Shown in pieces: positions 8,051 to 16,604 of a DNA stretch of 45,216 bases. A program made the position numbers and the translations under genes. The stretch covers positions 1 through 45,216 of the forward strand of contig NZ_JABVEB010000037.1 in NCBI RefSeq assembly GCF_014323665.1, written 5' to 3'. The DNA comes from Actinomadura sp. HBU206391. Its GTDB lineage: Bacteria; Actinomycetota; Actinomycetes; Streptosporangiales; Streptosporangiaceae. The notes under the pieces are model-generated. The model did not search any database. It was given only the letters and a program-made list of their open reading frames with translations, and was not told the origin of the DNA. Position 1 is the first letter of the stretch. The number at the start of each line of letters is the position of its first letter.

Positions 8051-8177
8051 CGGTCGCCCGTCCTTCTCACTCGTTCCGCCGACCGCGCCCGTCTGCGTCC
8101 GGCCGCGCTCTGCCGGATCGGCGCCCCGGCCGCCCTGTGCCCGATCGGCGCCGGCCGCTCGGCCTCCCGTGCGGGGT

Positions 8178-8924
8178 TCAGGAGCGCACCGTCCTCTTCT
8201 CGATGTACTTGTCCGCGGCCTGCTCGGGAGTGAGCACCACCACCCGCTGGACGAAGACGCCGGGAACGTGGACCTCGTCGGGGTCGAGCTCGGCCAGTTC
8301 CTCGACCTCGGCGACCGTGACCCGGCCGGCCATCGCGCAGAGCGGATTGAAGTTGCGGGCAGCCTTGTCGAACACCAGATTGCCGAACCGGTCGCCGCGG
8401 GCGGCGCGGACCAGCCCGAAGTCGGTGGTGATGCCGTGCTCCATGACGTAGGACCGGCCGCCGAACTCCCGTACCTCCTTGGCCGGTGAGGCCACCGCGA
8501 CGCCGCCGTCCGGCGCGTAGCGCCAGGGCAGGCCGCCGTCGGCGACCTGGGTGCCCACCCCCGCCGGGGTGAAGAAGGCCGGGATGCCGCAGCCGCCGGC
8601 GCGCAGCCGTTCGGCCAGCGTGCCCTGCGGGGTCAGCTCGACCTCGATCTCGCCCGCGAGATACCGCCGCGCGAGTTCCTTGTTCTCCCCGATGTACGAA
8701 CCGGTCGCGCGGGCGATCCGGCCGGCGGCGAGCAGCCGCCCGAGACCCCGGCCGGCCACGCCGCAGTTGTTGGAGACCACGGAGAGCCCGGTCGCGCCCA
8801 GCTCATGCAGTGCCTCGATCAGCACGGTCGGCACTCCGCAGAGACCGAACCCGCCGACCGCCAGCGAGGCGCCGTCCGTGACGTCCGCCACCGCCTCGGC
8901 CGCGGACTCGACGACCTTGTTCAT
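8178..8924 (-). CDS. pcaI: 3-oxoadipate CoA-transferase, alpha subunit
   Basis: Class I CoA-transferase subunit A, 248 residues from the ATG at 8924 (GGGTGGG upstream). It has the CoA-binding glycine-rich motif GGFGLCGVP and the VSNNCG segment. It is the first gene of the minus-strand pca operon. A 127 bp gap to pcaJ is unusual for a two-subunit enzyme and holds two copies of GATCGGCGCC-like sequence but no gene. An IclR-type palindrome lies 58 bp upstream. Confidence 0.9.
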   Translation of the reverse strand: MNKVVESAAEAVADVTDGASLAVGGFGLCGVPTVLIEALHELGATGLSVVSNNCGVAGRGLGRLLAAGRIARATGSYIGENKELARRYLAGEIEVELTPQGTLAERLRAGGCGIPAFFTPAGVGTQVADGGLPWRYAPDGGVAVASPAKEVREFGGRSYVMEHGITTDFGLVRAARGDRFGNLVFDKAARNFNPLCAMAGRVTVAEVEELAELDPDEVHVPGVFVQRVVVLTPEQAADKYIEKRTVRS

Positions 8925-8982
8925 GAGCCCACCCTGTCCATGTGACCACCGTGGCAGAGCCACCGGCCGCGGGGTGCGCGAG

Positions 8983-8999
8983 CTTCCGTCCAGCGGAAG
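8983..8999. promoter_or_regulatory. Putative IclR-type operator upstream of pcaI
   Basis: Perfect inverted repeat CTTCCG-tccag-CGGAAG, the twin of 2199-2215. It lies in the 199 bp region between pcaI and the divergent gene at 9124, 58 bp upstream of the pcaI start. Confidence 0.55.
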
Positions 9000-9123
9000 G
9001 TTCGCTGGGACGGCCCGGAGCTATTTGGTACTTCGGTCAACTCCTGTGGTGATTTGCCCCTAATGTGAGTCTGGTCCAAGTACCTCTCCTGCTGACCGGA
9101 CCTAGGAACAACAAGGAGCGTAC

Positions 9124-10146
9124 GTGGTCACCCCCCACACTCCCCGTGGCCGAGCACTGACCTGGAGCCGTCGAGGCATCGCGGCCGCCGCCGTCGCGGC
9201 GGCGGCCCTCGTGCTGCCGCCGGCGTCATCAGGGCTGGCGCAGCCGCAGAGCCCGGCCGCCGCCCCGGACCCGGCGAAGACCTTCAAGGACCTCCAAAAG
9301 CGCGCCGCCGCCCTCGAGAAGGAGTACCGGGGCGGCCTGGAGACCCTCAGCGACGCGAAGAAGGCCGCCGAGCGCGCCACCGATCAGAACCAGCGCACCG
9401 GCGACGCCCTGGAGAAGGCACGTGAAGAGGTCCGCCGGCTGGCGGCCTCGTCGTACATGAGGGGCGGCTTCGACTCGGCCTCCGTCCTGCTCAGCGAGGC
9501 GGGGACGGGCGGCTCGGTCAGCGGCGCGAGCGCCGTGGAGTACCTCGCGCGCAGCAACGCCCAGCAGGTGCAAGGCCTGGAGGCCCTGGCGGCCAGTGCC
9601 GAGCAGAGCCGCCAGGCCGCGCGGACCAGGATCGACAAGGTCCGCAAGGAGATCGACGAGCTGGAGGGCCAGCGCAGCCGGGTCAAGAAGCTGCTGGCCA
9701 AGTACCAGCCCGAGACCCCGGCGAGGCAGACCGACCTGCCCAGCGGCGGTGGGCGGCCGGACGGCGCCGCCTCGGGTGCGAAGTCGACCATCATCGGCAA
9801 CAGCATGACCGCGCGGATGCGCACCGTTCTGCTCGAGATCGACGGCAGGTTCGGCGCGTTCCCCGCCATTGGCTGCAGCCGGCCCGACGACCCCCAGGAC
9901 CACGGCTCCGGGCGGGCCTGTGACTTCATGGAGAGCACCGGCGGCACCGTGCCGAGCGCGAGCGCCACGGCGCACGGCAACAGCGTCGCGCAGTACGCCA
10001 TCAGCAACGCCTCCCGGCTCGGGGTCAAGTACGTCATCTGGCGTCAGCGGATCTACGACCTGCGCAATCCCGGCTGGCGGGCCATGGAGGACCGCGGCAG
10101 CACGACCGCCAACCACTTCGACCACGTGCACATCTCGGTGTTCTAG
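9124..10146 (+). CDS. Exported coiled-coil protein with ARB-07466-like C-terminal domain
   Basis: 340 residues from a GTG that follows AAGGAGCG. Residues 1-40 form a signal peptide (SRRG, Ala/Val-rich core, SSGLAQPQ). Residues about 48-205 are heptad-rich and charged (ALEKEYRGGLETLSDAKKAAERA, later RIDKVRKEIDELEGQRSRVKKLL), the coiled coil seen in actinobacterial peptidoglycan-hydrolase-like proteins. The C-terminal domain (about 225-340) has TARMRTVLLEIDGRFG, GCSRPDD, DHGSGRACDF and NHFDHVHISVF, matching the small family often annotated ARB-07466-like. Its role is not established here; a cell-wall job is plausible. It is divergent from pcaI with no obvious link to the catabolic genes. Confidence 0.8.
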   Translation: MVTPHTPRGRALTWSRRGIAAAAVAAAALVLPPASSGLAQPQSPAAAPDPAKTFKDLQKRAAALEKEYRGGLETLSDAKKAAERATDQNQRTGDALEKAREEVRRLAASSYMRGGFDSASVLLSEAGTGGSVSGASAVEYLARSNAQQVQGLEALAASAEQSRQAARTRIDKVRKEIDELEGQRSRVKKLLAKYQPETPARQTDLPSGGGRPDGAASGAKSTIIGNSMTARMRTVLLEIDGRFGAFPAIGCSRPDDPQDHGSGRACDFMESTGGTVPSASATAHGNSVAQYAISNASRLGVKYVIWRQRIYDLRNPGWRAMEDRGSTTANHFDHVHISVF

Positions 10147-10151
10147 CGCCG

Positions 10152-10182
10152 GTCTGGACGGTCGCGCGTCTGGACGGTCGCG
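10152..10182 (+). repeat. Tandem 15-base direct repeat
   Basis: GTCTGGACGGTCGCG occurs at 10152-10166 and 10168-10182, just past the stop of the upstream exported-protein gene. No function is evident. Confidence 0.6.
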
Positions 10183-10255
10183 TGGTGGTGGGTCCCGGTG
10201 CCCTCCGAGGGTGACCGGACACACGCGGTAGGGCTCGAGCTGATATCACGTACGC

Positions 10256-10939
10256 ATGGATGAAGCTGTGATCGTGGTCGCCGGAGCGGGCGGCCCGGCA
10301 GGGCGGGCGGTCGTACGGCGGCTCGCCTCGGCGGGCGCACGGGTCGTGGCCGCCGACGTGCGGCCCCAGACCTGGGACGACGCGGGTGCGGACGCCGAAC
10401 GCATCACCTCGGCCGTGGTCGATCTGCTGGACGCCGACGCCACCCGCGCTTGGGCGGCGCAAGTGCTCGACGTCCATGGGCGGGTCGACGGGTTGGTCCA
10501 CCTGGTCGGCGGCTGGCGCGGCGGGGAGACCTTCGGTGAAACCGACCTGGCCGACTGGGCGCTGCTGCACGACCTGCTGGTCCGTACGCTCCAGCACACG
10601 ACGCTGGCCTTCCACGGGGCCCTGCGCGAGGGCCCGCACGGCCGGGCCGTGATCGTGTCGCAGCCCGTGGCGGGCGCGCCGACCCAGGGCAACGCCGCCT
10701 ACGCCGCCGCGAAGGCCGCCGCCGAGGCCTGGACGCTGGCCCTCGCCGACTCCTTCTGGCACACGCCCGCGGCGGCGACGATCCTGGTCGTCAAGGCGCT
10801 GACGACCGATGCCATGCTGGAACGGCAAGCGGCCGGCCAGGGCCATACGCACGTCGACGACCTGGCCGGCACCATCGCGGGCCTGTGGGACCGGCCCGCA
10901 GACGAGCTGAACGGAAAGCGCCTGTGGCTGACCGAGTGA
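10256..10939 (+). CDS. Short-chain dehydrogenase/reductase
   Basis: 227 residues with a Rossmann fold. The nucleotide-binding stretch VVAGAGGPAGRAVVRRL (Gly at 10, 12, 13 and 16) is a variant of TGxxxGIG. VVSQ supplies the active-site serine region and the catalytic pair is in AAYAAAKAAAEAW (Tyr about 149, Lys about 153). The substrate is unknown. Its stop overlaps the GTG start of the threonine-aldolase-type gene, so the two are coupled. Confidence 0.85.
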   Translation: MDEAVIVVAGAGGPAGRAVVRRLASAGARVVAADVRPQTWDDAGADAERITSAVVDLLDADATRAWAAQVLDVHGRVDGLVHLVGGWRGGETFGETDLADWALLHDLLVRTLQHTTLAFHGALREGPHGRAVIVSQPVAGAPTQGNAAYAAAKAAAEAWTLALADSFWHTPAAATILVVKALTTDAMLERQAAGQGHTHVDDLAGTIAGLWDRPADELNGKRLWLTE

Positions 10940-11994
10940 ACGGCGGGGTCACCCGCCACAACCCCGATGTACGCGGATTCGCCAGTGACAACCACGCCGG
11001 CGTCCATCCTGAGGTCCTCGCGGCGCTGGGCGCCGCCAACGGCGGCCACCAGGCGGCGTACGGCGAGGACGTCTACACCGCCGGGCTGAGGGACGTGTTC
11101 CGGGAGCACTTCGGCGAGCGCACGGAGGTCTACCCGGTGTTCAACGGCACCGGCGCCAACGTGGTCGGCCTGCAGGCGATGTGCGACCGGTGGGGAGCGG
11201 TCGTCTGCACCGGGGACGCGCACCTCAACCTCGACGAGTGCGGGGCCCCGGAGAAGCTCGCCGGGCTGAAGCTCCTGGCGGTGCCCGCGGCGGACGGCAA
11301 GCTGACGCCAGAACTCATCGGCGCACGCGTGCGCGGCATGGCCGGCCAGCACCACGCCCAGCCACAGGTGGTGTCCCTCACCCAGAGCACCGAGCTCGGC
11401 ACCGTCTACACCGCCGAGGAGATCATGGCGATCTGCGCGCACGCTCATGACCTCGGCATGCTCGTCCACGTCGACGGGTCCCGCCTCGCCAACGCGGCCG
11501 CCTCGCTCGACCTGCCGCTGCGCGCCTTCACCACCGACGTGGGCGTGGACGTGCTGTCGTTCGGTGGCACCAAGAACGGGCTGCTGCTGGGCGAGGCGAT
11601 CGTGGTGCTGAATCCGGACGCGGTGCGCGGGACGGTGTTCCTCCGCAAGGCGGCCACGCAGCTCGCCTCGAAGATGCGGTTCGTGTCCGCCCAGCTCCTC
11701 GCACTCCTCGAAGGCGACCTGTGGCTGCGCAACGCGCGGCACTCCAACGCGATGGCGCAGCGCCTCGCGACCGCGATAGCGGACCTGCCGGGGGTCTCGG
11801 TGGTCCGCCCCGTCCAGGCCAACGCCGTCTTCGCCGTCATCCCGCCGGACGTCGCCGACCGGGTCCGCAAGCGGTTCAGCTTCCACACCTGGGACGAGGC
11901 GACCGGCGAGGCGCGGCTGATGACCGCCTTCGACACCACCGAGGACGACGTGGACGCCTTCGCCGCCGCCCTCGCCGAGGAGACCGCCGGCTGA
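10936..11994 (+). CDS. Threonine aldolase-family PLP enzyme
   Basis: Beta-eliminating lyase/threonine aldolase family, 352 residues. The GTG at 10936 is chosen because it overlaps the SDR stop (GTGA) and leaves the family start RGFASDNHAGVHPEVL intact. The PLP lysine lies in LSFGGTKNG (about residue 213), preceded by the HVDGSRLANAA strand carrying the cofactor aspartate. Low-specificity L-threonine aldolases cleave L-threonine or allo-threonine to glycine and acetaldehyde. Pairing with an SDR suggests that the aldehyde or a beta-hydroxy amino acid is handled by both enzymes; this is inference. Confidence 0.88.
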   Translation: MNGGVTRHNPDVRGFASDNHAGVHPEVLAALGAANGGHQAAYGEDVYTAGLRDVFREHFGERTEVYPVFNGTGANVVGLQAMCDRWGAVVCTGDAHLNLDECGAPEKLAGLKLLAVPAADGKLTPELIGARVRGMAGQHHAQPQVVSLTQSTELGTVYTAEEIMAICAHAHDLGMLVHVDGSRLANAAASLDLPLRAFTTDVGVDVLSFGGTKNGLLLGEAIVVLNPDAVRGTVFLRKAATQLASKMRFVSAQLLALLEGDLWLRNARHSNAMAQRLATAIADLPGVSVVRPVQANAVFAVIPPDVADRVRKRFSFHTWDEATGEARLMTAFDTTEDDVDAFAAALAEETAG

Positions 11995-12018
11995 GCCGAC
12001 GGCGGGCGAATCGCCCCC

Positions 12019-12720
12019 TCACCCGTCCGAGAGCCGCCGCAGTTGTGCGGTGTAGTCGACGGCGCCTTCGCGGACCGCCGCGTGGACGGCCCGCGCGATC
12101 CTGGCGCCCCACCGCGAGCGGGGGCCGCCGAACGGATCCGCGGGCCCGCCGGTTCGCACGGCCACACAGACGGCGTCGGTGGCGGTGCCGCTGCAGTGGT
12201 AGCCCGCGTCGAGGAGCGCCTGCGTCTTGGCCTCGGTCACCGTGGCCACCGCGTTGACGAGCGCGGCGTCGCCGAGGGACGCGGGCACCGACACCACGAT
12301 GTTGATCGTGCCGGGCCGTGGGCCGTCGGCGCCGGCCTTCGCCTCGTCCCGGATGGGGGTGAACTCGAGGTCGACTCCGCCGGGCGGTGCCGCGGCCCAG
12401 GTCGGCACCCGGAGCCCGACCGTGGCGACCACCTCGACTCCCTCGTCGGCGCGGATCACCAGCCGGTCCACCGCCGCGGCGGTGAGCATGCCGACACCGG
12501 GCCCGGCGAGCCCGAACTCCGACGCCAGTTCGGCGAGGTGCTCGACCGGGTCGAGCCGCGCGTAACCCCCGGCGACCTGCGCGTTGAGCACCCACCCGGC
12601 CGGGCCGATGCCGCCGCCGACCATCGCCGAAGAGATCATCCGCCAGCCGTCACCGGCCCGCCACACCGACGCGGGCAGCCGCACGCCGTCCTCGCGCCGC
12701 CACACCACGTCGACGTTCAC
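12019..12720 (-). CDS. cbiZ: Adenosylcobinamide amidohydrolase
   Basis: 233 residues. CbiZ removes the aminopropanol arm of adenosylcobinamide or pseudocobalamin so the corrinoid can be rebuilt as the preferred cobamide. Family features visible are ISSAMVGGGIGPAGWVLNAQV, GVGMLTAA, PGTINIVVSVP, VTEAKTQALLDAGY and SGTATDAVCVA. The start overlaps the btuD stop by 4 bp. It is the last gene of the riboswitch-controlled uptake operon, which fits corrinoid salvage. Confidence 0.93.
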   Translation of the reverse strand: MNVDVVWRREDGVRLPASVWRAGDGWRMISSAMVGGGIGPAGWVLNAQVAGGYARLDPVEHLAELASEFGLAGPGVGMLTAAAVDRLVIRADEGVEVVATVGLRVPTWAAAPPGGVDLEFTPIRDEAKAGADGPRPGTINIVVSVPASLGDAALVNAVATVTEAKTQALLDAGYHCSGTATDAVCVAVRTGGPADPFGGPRSRWGARIARAVHAAVREGAVDYTAQLRRLSDG

Positions 12721-13484
12721 GGCCGTACCAGCGTCATGACAGGGCGGCCGTCCGGGCCCGGCGTGACGTTCACGCGAGCCCCGAAGTGGGTGTCGACGGA
12801 CTCCCTGGTCAGCACCTCGCCGGCCGGGCCGGACGCGGCGACCCGTCCGCCCGACAGCAGCACCAGGCCGTCGGCGTACTGCGCGGCCAGCGAGAGGTCG
12901 TGCAGGGTCGTCACCACGGTGAGGCCGTCCGCCAGGCGCAGCCGGTCCACCAGTTCCATGACCTGCTGCTGGTGGCCGAGGTCGAGCGCCGTGGTCGGCT
13001 CGTCCAACAGGAGCACCGGTGTCTGCTGAGCGAGGGCGCGAGCGAGCACGACGCGCTGCCGCTCACCGCCGGACAACTGCCCCATCGGCCGGCCGGCCAG
13101 CGTTTCGAGATCCAGCCGCTCCAGCACCTCGCCCGCGACCGCGCGGTCGTGCCTGCTCTCCCGGCCGAGGTAGGGGATGTACGGAGCCCTCCCGAGCAGC
13201 GTGTAGTCGAACACGGTCATGCCGCCGGGCAGCACCGGGCTCTGTGGTGCGTAGGCGACCAGGCGGGCACGCTGCCGCAGCCGCAGCGACCGCACCGGCT
13301 CATCGTCGACGACGACGTCGCCGTCGCACGGCAGCAGCCCGACGATCGCGCGCAGCAGCGTGGACTTGCCCGCGCCGTTCGGACCGATCACGGCCAGCCA
13401 TGACCCCGTCGCGGCCTCCAGGGAGACGCCGGACAGCACCGCCCGGCCGGCCAGGGTGACGCCCAGGGAACGCACCGAGATCAC
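12717..13484 (-). CDS. btuD: Cobalamin ABC transporter ATP-binding protein
   Basis: 255 residues of the FecE/BtuD class. Walker A is GPNGAGKST (34-42), the signature LSGGERQRVVLARAL, Walker B VLLLDEPTTALD, and the switch histidine is in TLHDLSLA. It overlaps btuC upstream and cbiZ downstream by 4 bp each. The corrinoid substrate is inferred from the AdoCbl riboswitch and cbiZ; by sequence alone it could be a siderophore or heme importer. Confidence 0.9.
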   Translation of the reverse strand: MISVRSLGVTLAGRAVLSGVSLEAATGSWLAVIGPNGAGKSTLLRAIVGLLPCDGDVVVDDEPVRSLRLRQRARLVAYAPQSPVLPGGMTVFDYTLLGRAPYIPYLGRESRHDRAVAGEVLERLDLETLAGRPMGQLSGGERQRVVLARALAQQTPVLLLDEPTTALDLGHQQQVMELVDRLRLADGLTVVTTLHDLSLAAQYADGLVLLSGGRVAASGPAGEVLTRESVDTHFGARVNVTPGPDGRPVMTLVRP

Positions 13485-14650
13485 GTCTCCACCCTCCGGG
13501 TGGCGCGGAGCACGCCGATGAAGAAGGGCGCCCCGACGAAGGCGGTGACCACGCCGAGCGGCAGCTCCCCCGGGGCGACGATCGTACGGGCCACCAGGTC
13601 GGCGAGCATGAGGAACGCCGCGCCGGCGATGAGCGACAGCGGCAGCACGATGCGGTAGGAGCCGCCGACCAGGCGCCGCACCAGATGGGGCACGACGATG
13701 CCCACGAACCCGATCAGCCCGCTGACGGCGACCGCCGACGCGGTGGCCAGCGAGGCGGCGGCGAGCACGATCAAGCGCACCCGCGTGGCCGACAGTCCCA
13801 GTGCGGCGGCCTCGTCGTCACCGACGCTCAGCACGTCCAGCAGCCGCCCGTGCATGAGCAGGATCGCCGTCGAGATCAGGCCGTACGGCGCGATCATGCC
13901 GAGGGTGGCCCAGTCCGCCCCGGCCAGACCGCCCATGATCCACGCGTAGATCCGCTGCAGTTCCTCGACCTTCGCCTGCTGCACGAAGGTCTGAGCCGCG
14001 GACAGGAAGGAGGCCACCGCCACGCCGGCGAGCACGAGGGTGGCCGCGCCGCCGCCCCGGCCGGTGGAACTGCCCAGCAGGTACGCCAGGAACACGCCCG
14101 CGACGGCCCCGGCGAACGCCGCCAGCGGGATGCCGAACGACGAACCCGCCGGGACGAACACGATCACCAGGGTGGCGCCCAGCCCGGCGCCCGCGGCCGC
14201 CCCCAGCAGATAGGGGTCGGCGAGGGGGTTGCGGAAGACGCCCTGATATCCGGCCCCCGCGATGGCGAGCAGACCCCCGACGGCCGCGCCCATCAGCACC
14301 CGGGGCAGCCGGAGCTGGAACAGGATGCCGTGTTCGAGCGGGGTGAACCCGGACGAGACGTCCACGAACGGCACCTGGTCGAGCAGTTCCGCCGCGACGC
14401 CGGCCGGGGAGAGCCCGACCGCCCCGGTCAGCAGCCCGGCCGTGGCGACGGCGACCAGCAGGACGAGTGCCACGGCCAGCGGAACCGGCCGCAGTCTCGC
14501 CGGCCTGTCCGCGCCAGCGGGCTTACCCGCGCCAGCGGGCTTACCCGCGCCAGCGGGCTCTTCCGCGGCCGCGGGCCTGTCCGCGGCGACCGGTCGCTGA
14601 CGCGCCGTGCTCTCCTCGCCCTTCGCCCCGGCGGGCCCGGACGGCGTCAT
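13481..14650 (-). CDS. btuC: Cobalamin ABC transporter permease (FecCD family)
   Basis: 389 residues. Residues from about 53 on form the ten-helix FecCD/BtuC permease (HGILFQLRLPRVLMGAAVGGLLAIAGAGYQG is the diagnostic first cytoplasmic region; GLIGFVGIVVPHLVRRLVG is the coupling segment). The first 50 residues are a hydrophilic extension with an AGAGKP-type repeat encoded by an 18 bp minisatellite, absent from typical BtuC. The ATG at 14650 lacks a good ribosome site, so a later start cannot be excluded. Confidence 0.9.
   Translation of the reverse strand: MTPSGPAGAKGEESTARQRPVAADRPAAAEEPAGAGKPAGAGKPAGADRPARLRPVPLAVALVLLVAVATAGLLTGAVGLSPAGVAAELLDQVPFVDVSSGFTPLEHGILFQLRLPRVLMGAAVGGLLAIAGAGYQGVFRNPLADPYLLGAAAGAGLGATLVIVFVPAGSSFGIPLAAFAGAVAGVFLAYLLGSSTGRGGGAATLVLAGVAVASFLSAAQTFVQQAKVEELQRIYAWIMGGLAGADWATLGMIAPYGLISTAILLMHGRLLDVLSVGDDEAAALGLSATRVRLIVLAAASLATASAVAVSGLIGFVGIVVPHLVRRLVGGSYRIVLPLSLIAGAAFLMLADLVARTIVAPGELPLGVVTAFVGAPFFIGVLRATRRVET
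14511..14560 (-). repeat. 18-bp minisatellite inside the btuC N-terminus
   Basis: GCGCCAGCGGGCTTACCC is present in two exact copies (14511-14528 and 14529-14546) and a partial third (14547-14560). The period is a multiple of three and encodes the AGAGKP/AGADRP repeats of the BtuC N-terminal extension. Confidence 0.75.
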
Positions 14651-14663
14651 GTGTCCGCGCTCA

Positions 14664-15587
14664 CTACTGTGCCGTCGCCGCTCTCTGCACGGCGGCGCCG
14701 ACCGCCTTCACGAGCTCGACCAGCCTCGGGCCCCAGCGAGAGGCGACGTCGTCGTCGAGCGGCACGACGTTGTCGTTCTTCACGGCCGACAGCGCGCTCC
14801 AGCCGGTGCGCTTCGCGACCGTGGCCTCGGACTGGCCGCAGCACTTGGTGTCGGCCAGGAAGACGAGGTCCGGGTCCGCCTTGAGCAGGTATTCCGGGGA
14901 CAACTGCGGGTAGCCGTCACCCTGCTTGTCGGCCCGGTCGGCGATGTTCTCGAGGCCGAACAGCCCGTAGACCTGGCCGATGAAGGTCTTGGAACTCGCC
15001 GAGTGCCGGGACTCGCTGAGCTCGTGGTAGTAGGTGAGGCCCTTGCCCGGCGGTGTGGCCTTGACGGTCGCCTCGATCTGCTGCCGCATGTCCTGGGCGG
15101 TCTTCCCGGCCTCACCGGCATGGCCGGTGGCCTTGCCGAGGTCGGCGATCTGGTCGTAGGCGTCCTCGATCTGCACGGCCGACGGCTCGAGCAGCACTGG
15201 GATCCCGACCTTTTCGAGGGTCTTGACGATGCCGCCGATGTCGCTCGCCAGCACGACCAGGTCGGGCTTGTAGCCGATGACCGCTTCGGCGTTGGGCTTG
15301 AACCCTGACAGATCGGTCTTGGGGGCGTTCGCCGGATGGTCGGACTGGTCGTCGACCGCCACGACCTGCGGACCCGCGCCGATGGCGAAGAGGATCTCGG
15401 TCGCGGTCGGCGACAGGGCCACGATCCGCTTGGGCCTGCCGGGGATGGTGATCTTGCCGTTGCCCGCGTCCACGACGACGGGGGCTTCACGGGCGGGGGA
15501 CGTGCTCGGAGTGTCGGACCGGCCGCAGCCGGCCAGTGTCATGACACCCAGCACCAGGAGAGCGCACGCGGCACGTACGGGTCTCAA
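14664..15587 (-). CDS. btuF: Cobalamin-binding lipoprotein
   Basis: Substrate-binding protein of the BtuFCD importer, 307 residues. The TTG at 15587 is chosen because GGAGGT stands five bases upstream and because it yields a compact lipoprotein signal: RPVRAAC, hydrophobic LLVLGVMT, then the lipobox LAGC. The body has the BtuF/FhuD pattern RIVALSPTATEILFAIGAG, YKPDLVVLASD, and PDLVFLADTKCC near the end. An AdoCbl riboswitch lies 84 bp upstream, so expression should drop when cobalamin is plentiful. Confidence 0.92.
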   Translation of the reverse strand: MRPVRAACALLVLGVMTLAGCGRSDTPSTSPAREAPVVVDAGNGKITIPGRPKRIVALSPTATEILFAIGAGPQVVAVDDQSDHPANAPKTDLSGFKPNAEAVIGYKPDLVVLASDIGGIVKTLEKVGIPVLLEPSAVQIEDAYDQIADLGKATGHAGEAGKTAQDMRQQIEATVKATPPGKGLTYYHELSESRHSASSKTFIGQVYGLFGLENIADRADKQGDGYPQLSPEYLLKADPDLVFLADTKCCGQSEATVAKRTGWSALSAVKNDNVVPLDDDVASRWGPRLVELVKAVGAAVQRAATAQ

Positions 15588-15670
15588 GCGGGACCTCCAT
15601 GGTCGCCGGGAAGTGCGGGACCCGTCGGGACGGATCGCCCTTCCCACGAGGGCGGATATCGTCGGCGCGC

Positions 15671-15780
15671 GCGGAGGCGACCTGGCTCGCTCCAGGAGGA
15701 GCATGACAGTTGCGGGACAGCGGCCGGACTCGCACCGGCACTTCGCTTCGCGACACGCAGGGAGCAGGCTACCAGCAACC
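15671..15780 (-). ncRNA. Adenosylcobalamin riboswitch
   Basis: Read on the minus strand, the conserved AdoCbl core is present: GTAGCCTGCTCCCTG near the 5' side (15772-15758), then GCCGGTGCGAGTCCGG (15739-15724), CTGTCCCGCAACTGT (15720-15706), a TGCTCCTCCTGGAGC-type hairpin, and the 3' box GCGAGCCAGGTCGCC (15690-15676). About 83 bases separate it from the btuF TTG start. I see no clear intrinsic terminator in that platform, so translational control through the GGAGGT site is as likely as termination. Confidence 0.88.
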
Positions 15781-15952
15781 CCACATACCGCCCGATCGCC
15801 GCTAATTACAACAAACCACCACACCATTTCTCCTGCGGCCCGCAATTGTCCGCGCTCGCGCGCGAGGGCGCTCGACCGCGCCTCCACCCGCACCGCGCCA
15901 GGCGCCGAAATTCGGTGCAGAGATGTGACCCCCGCAGGAGTACGGTCGCACA

Positions 15953-16594
15953 ATGCGGGTCTACGAGATAATCGCGAATGAGCGCCGCGCACTGGCCGAC
16001 CTGTTCGACGAGCTGACCCCGGAGCAGGCGCGCGAGCAGAGTCTGTGCGCGGGGTGGACCGTTCACGACGTTGCCGCCCATCTGGTCATGCCGCTCGAGA
16101 CCGGCCGCCCCGCTCTCGCGCTGGCGCTGCTCACCGCTCGCGGGGACTTTGATCGGGCCAACCGGCGACTCACCGCCAGACACGCCGCCCGGCCGCTCAC
16201 CGAGCTCGCCGGCTCCCTTCGCCGCAACGCCGAGCACCCGTTCAAGCTGCCGGGCATGGGTCCCGAGGCGCCGCTGACCGACCTGCTCGTGCACGGCCAG
16301 GACATCCGCCGGCCGCTCGGCCTCGACCGCGAGTTCAGCGAGGAGCGCATCACCCTGTCGCTGCGCTTCCTCACCGAGACCAAGGCCAGGGGGTTCGTGC
16401 CCAGGGGCCGGCTGGACGGCCTGGCGTTCGAGACCACCGACCTGGACTGGTCGCATGGCGAGGGCGCTCTGGTGCGCGGTCCGGCCGAGGCGTTGCTGCT
16501 GACCATCTGCGGACGGCCGGCCGGCCTCGACGATCTGCACGGCGACGGCGTGACCGCGTTGCGGAGCCGATTGACCGAATCCCGTTCAGGTTAG
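15953..16594 (+). CDS. Maleylpyruvate isomerase-family (MDMPI-fold) mycothiol-dependent enzyme
   Basis: 213 residues of the DinB-like/MDMPI N-terminal fold. The N-terminal helix pair with ERRALADLFDELTPEQ, the SLCAGWTVHDVAAHLV segment carrying the first metal His, and LTDLLVHGQDIRRPLGL carrying the later ligands are typical of mycothiol-dependent maleylpyruvate isomerase homologues. Many members are annotated only as TIGR03083-type proteins and the true substrate is unknown. The gene starts upstream of and divergent from the btuF riboswitch and is followed closely by the LLM oxidoreductase gene. Confidence 0.82.
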   Translation: MRVYEIIANERRALADLFDELTPEQAREQSLCAGWTVHDVAAHLVMPLETGRPALALALLTARGDFDRANRRLTARHAARPLTELAGSLRRNAEHPFKLPGMGPEAPLTDLLVHGQDIRRPLGLDREFSEERITLSLRFLTETKARGFVPRGRLDGLAFETTDLDWSHGEGALVRGPAEALLLTICGRPAGLDDLHGDGVTALRSRLTESRSG

Positions 16595-16604
16595 AGTCAC
16601 CGGC

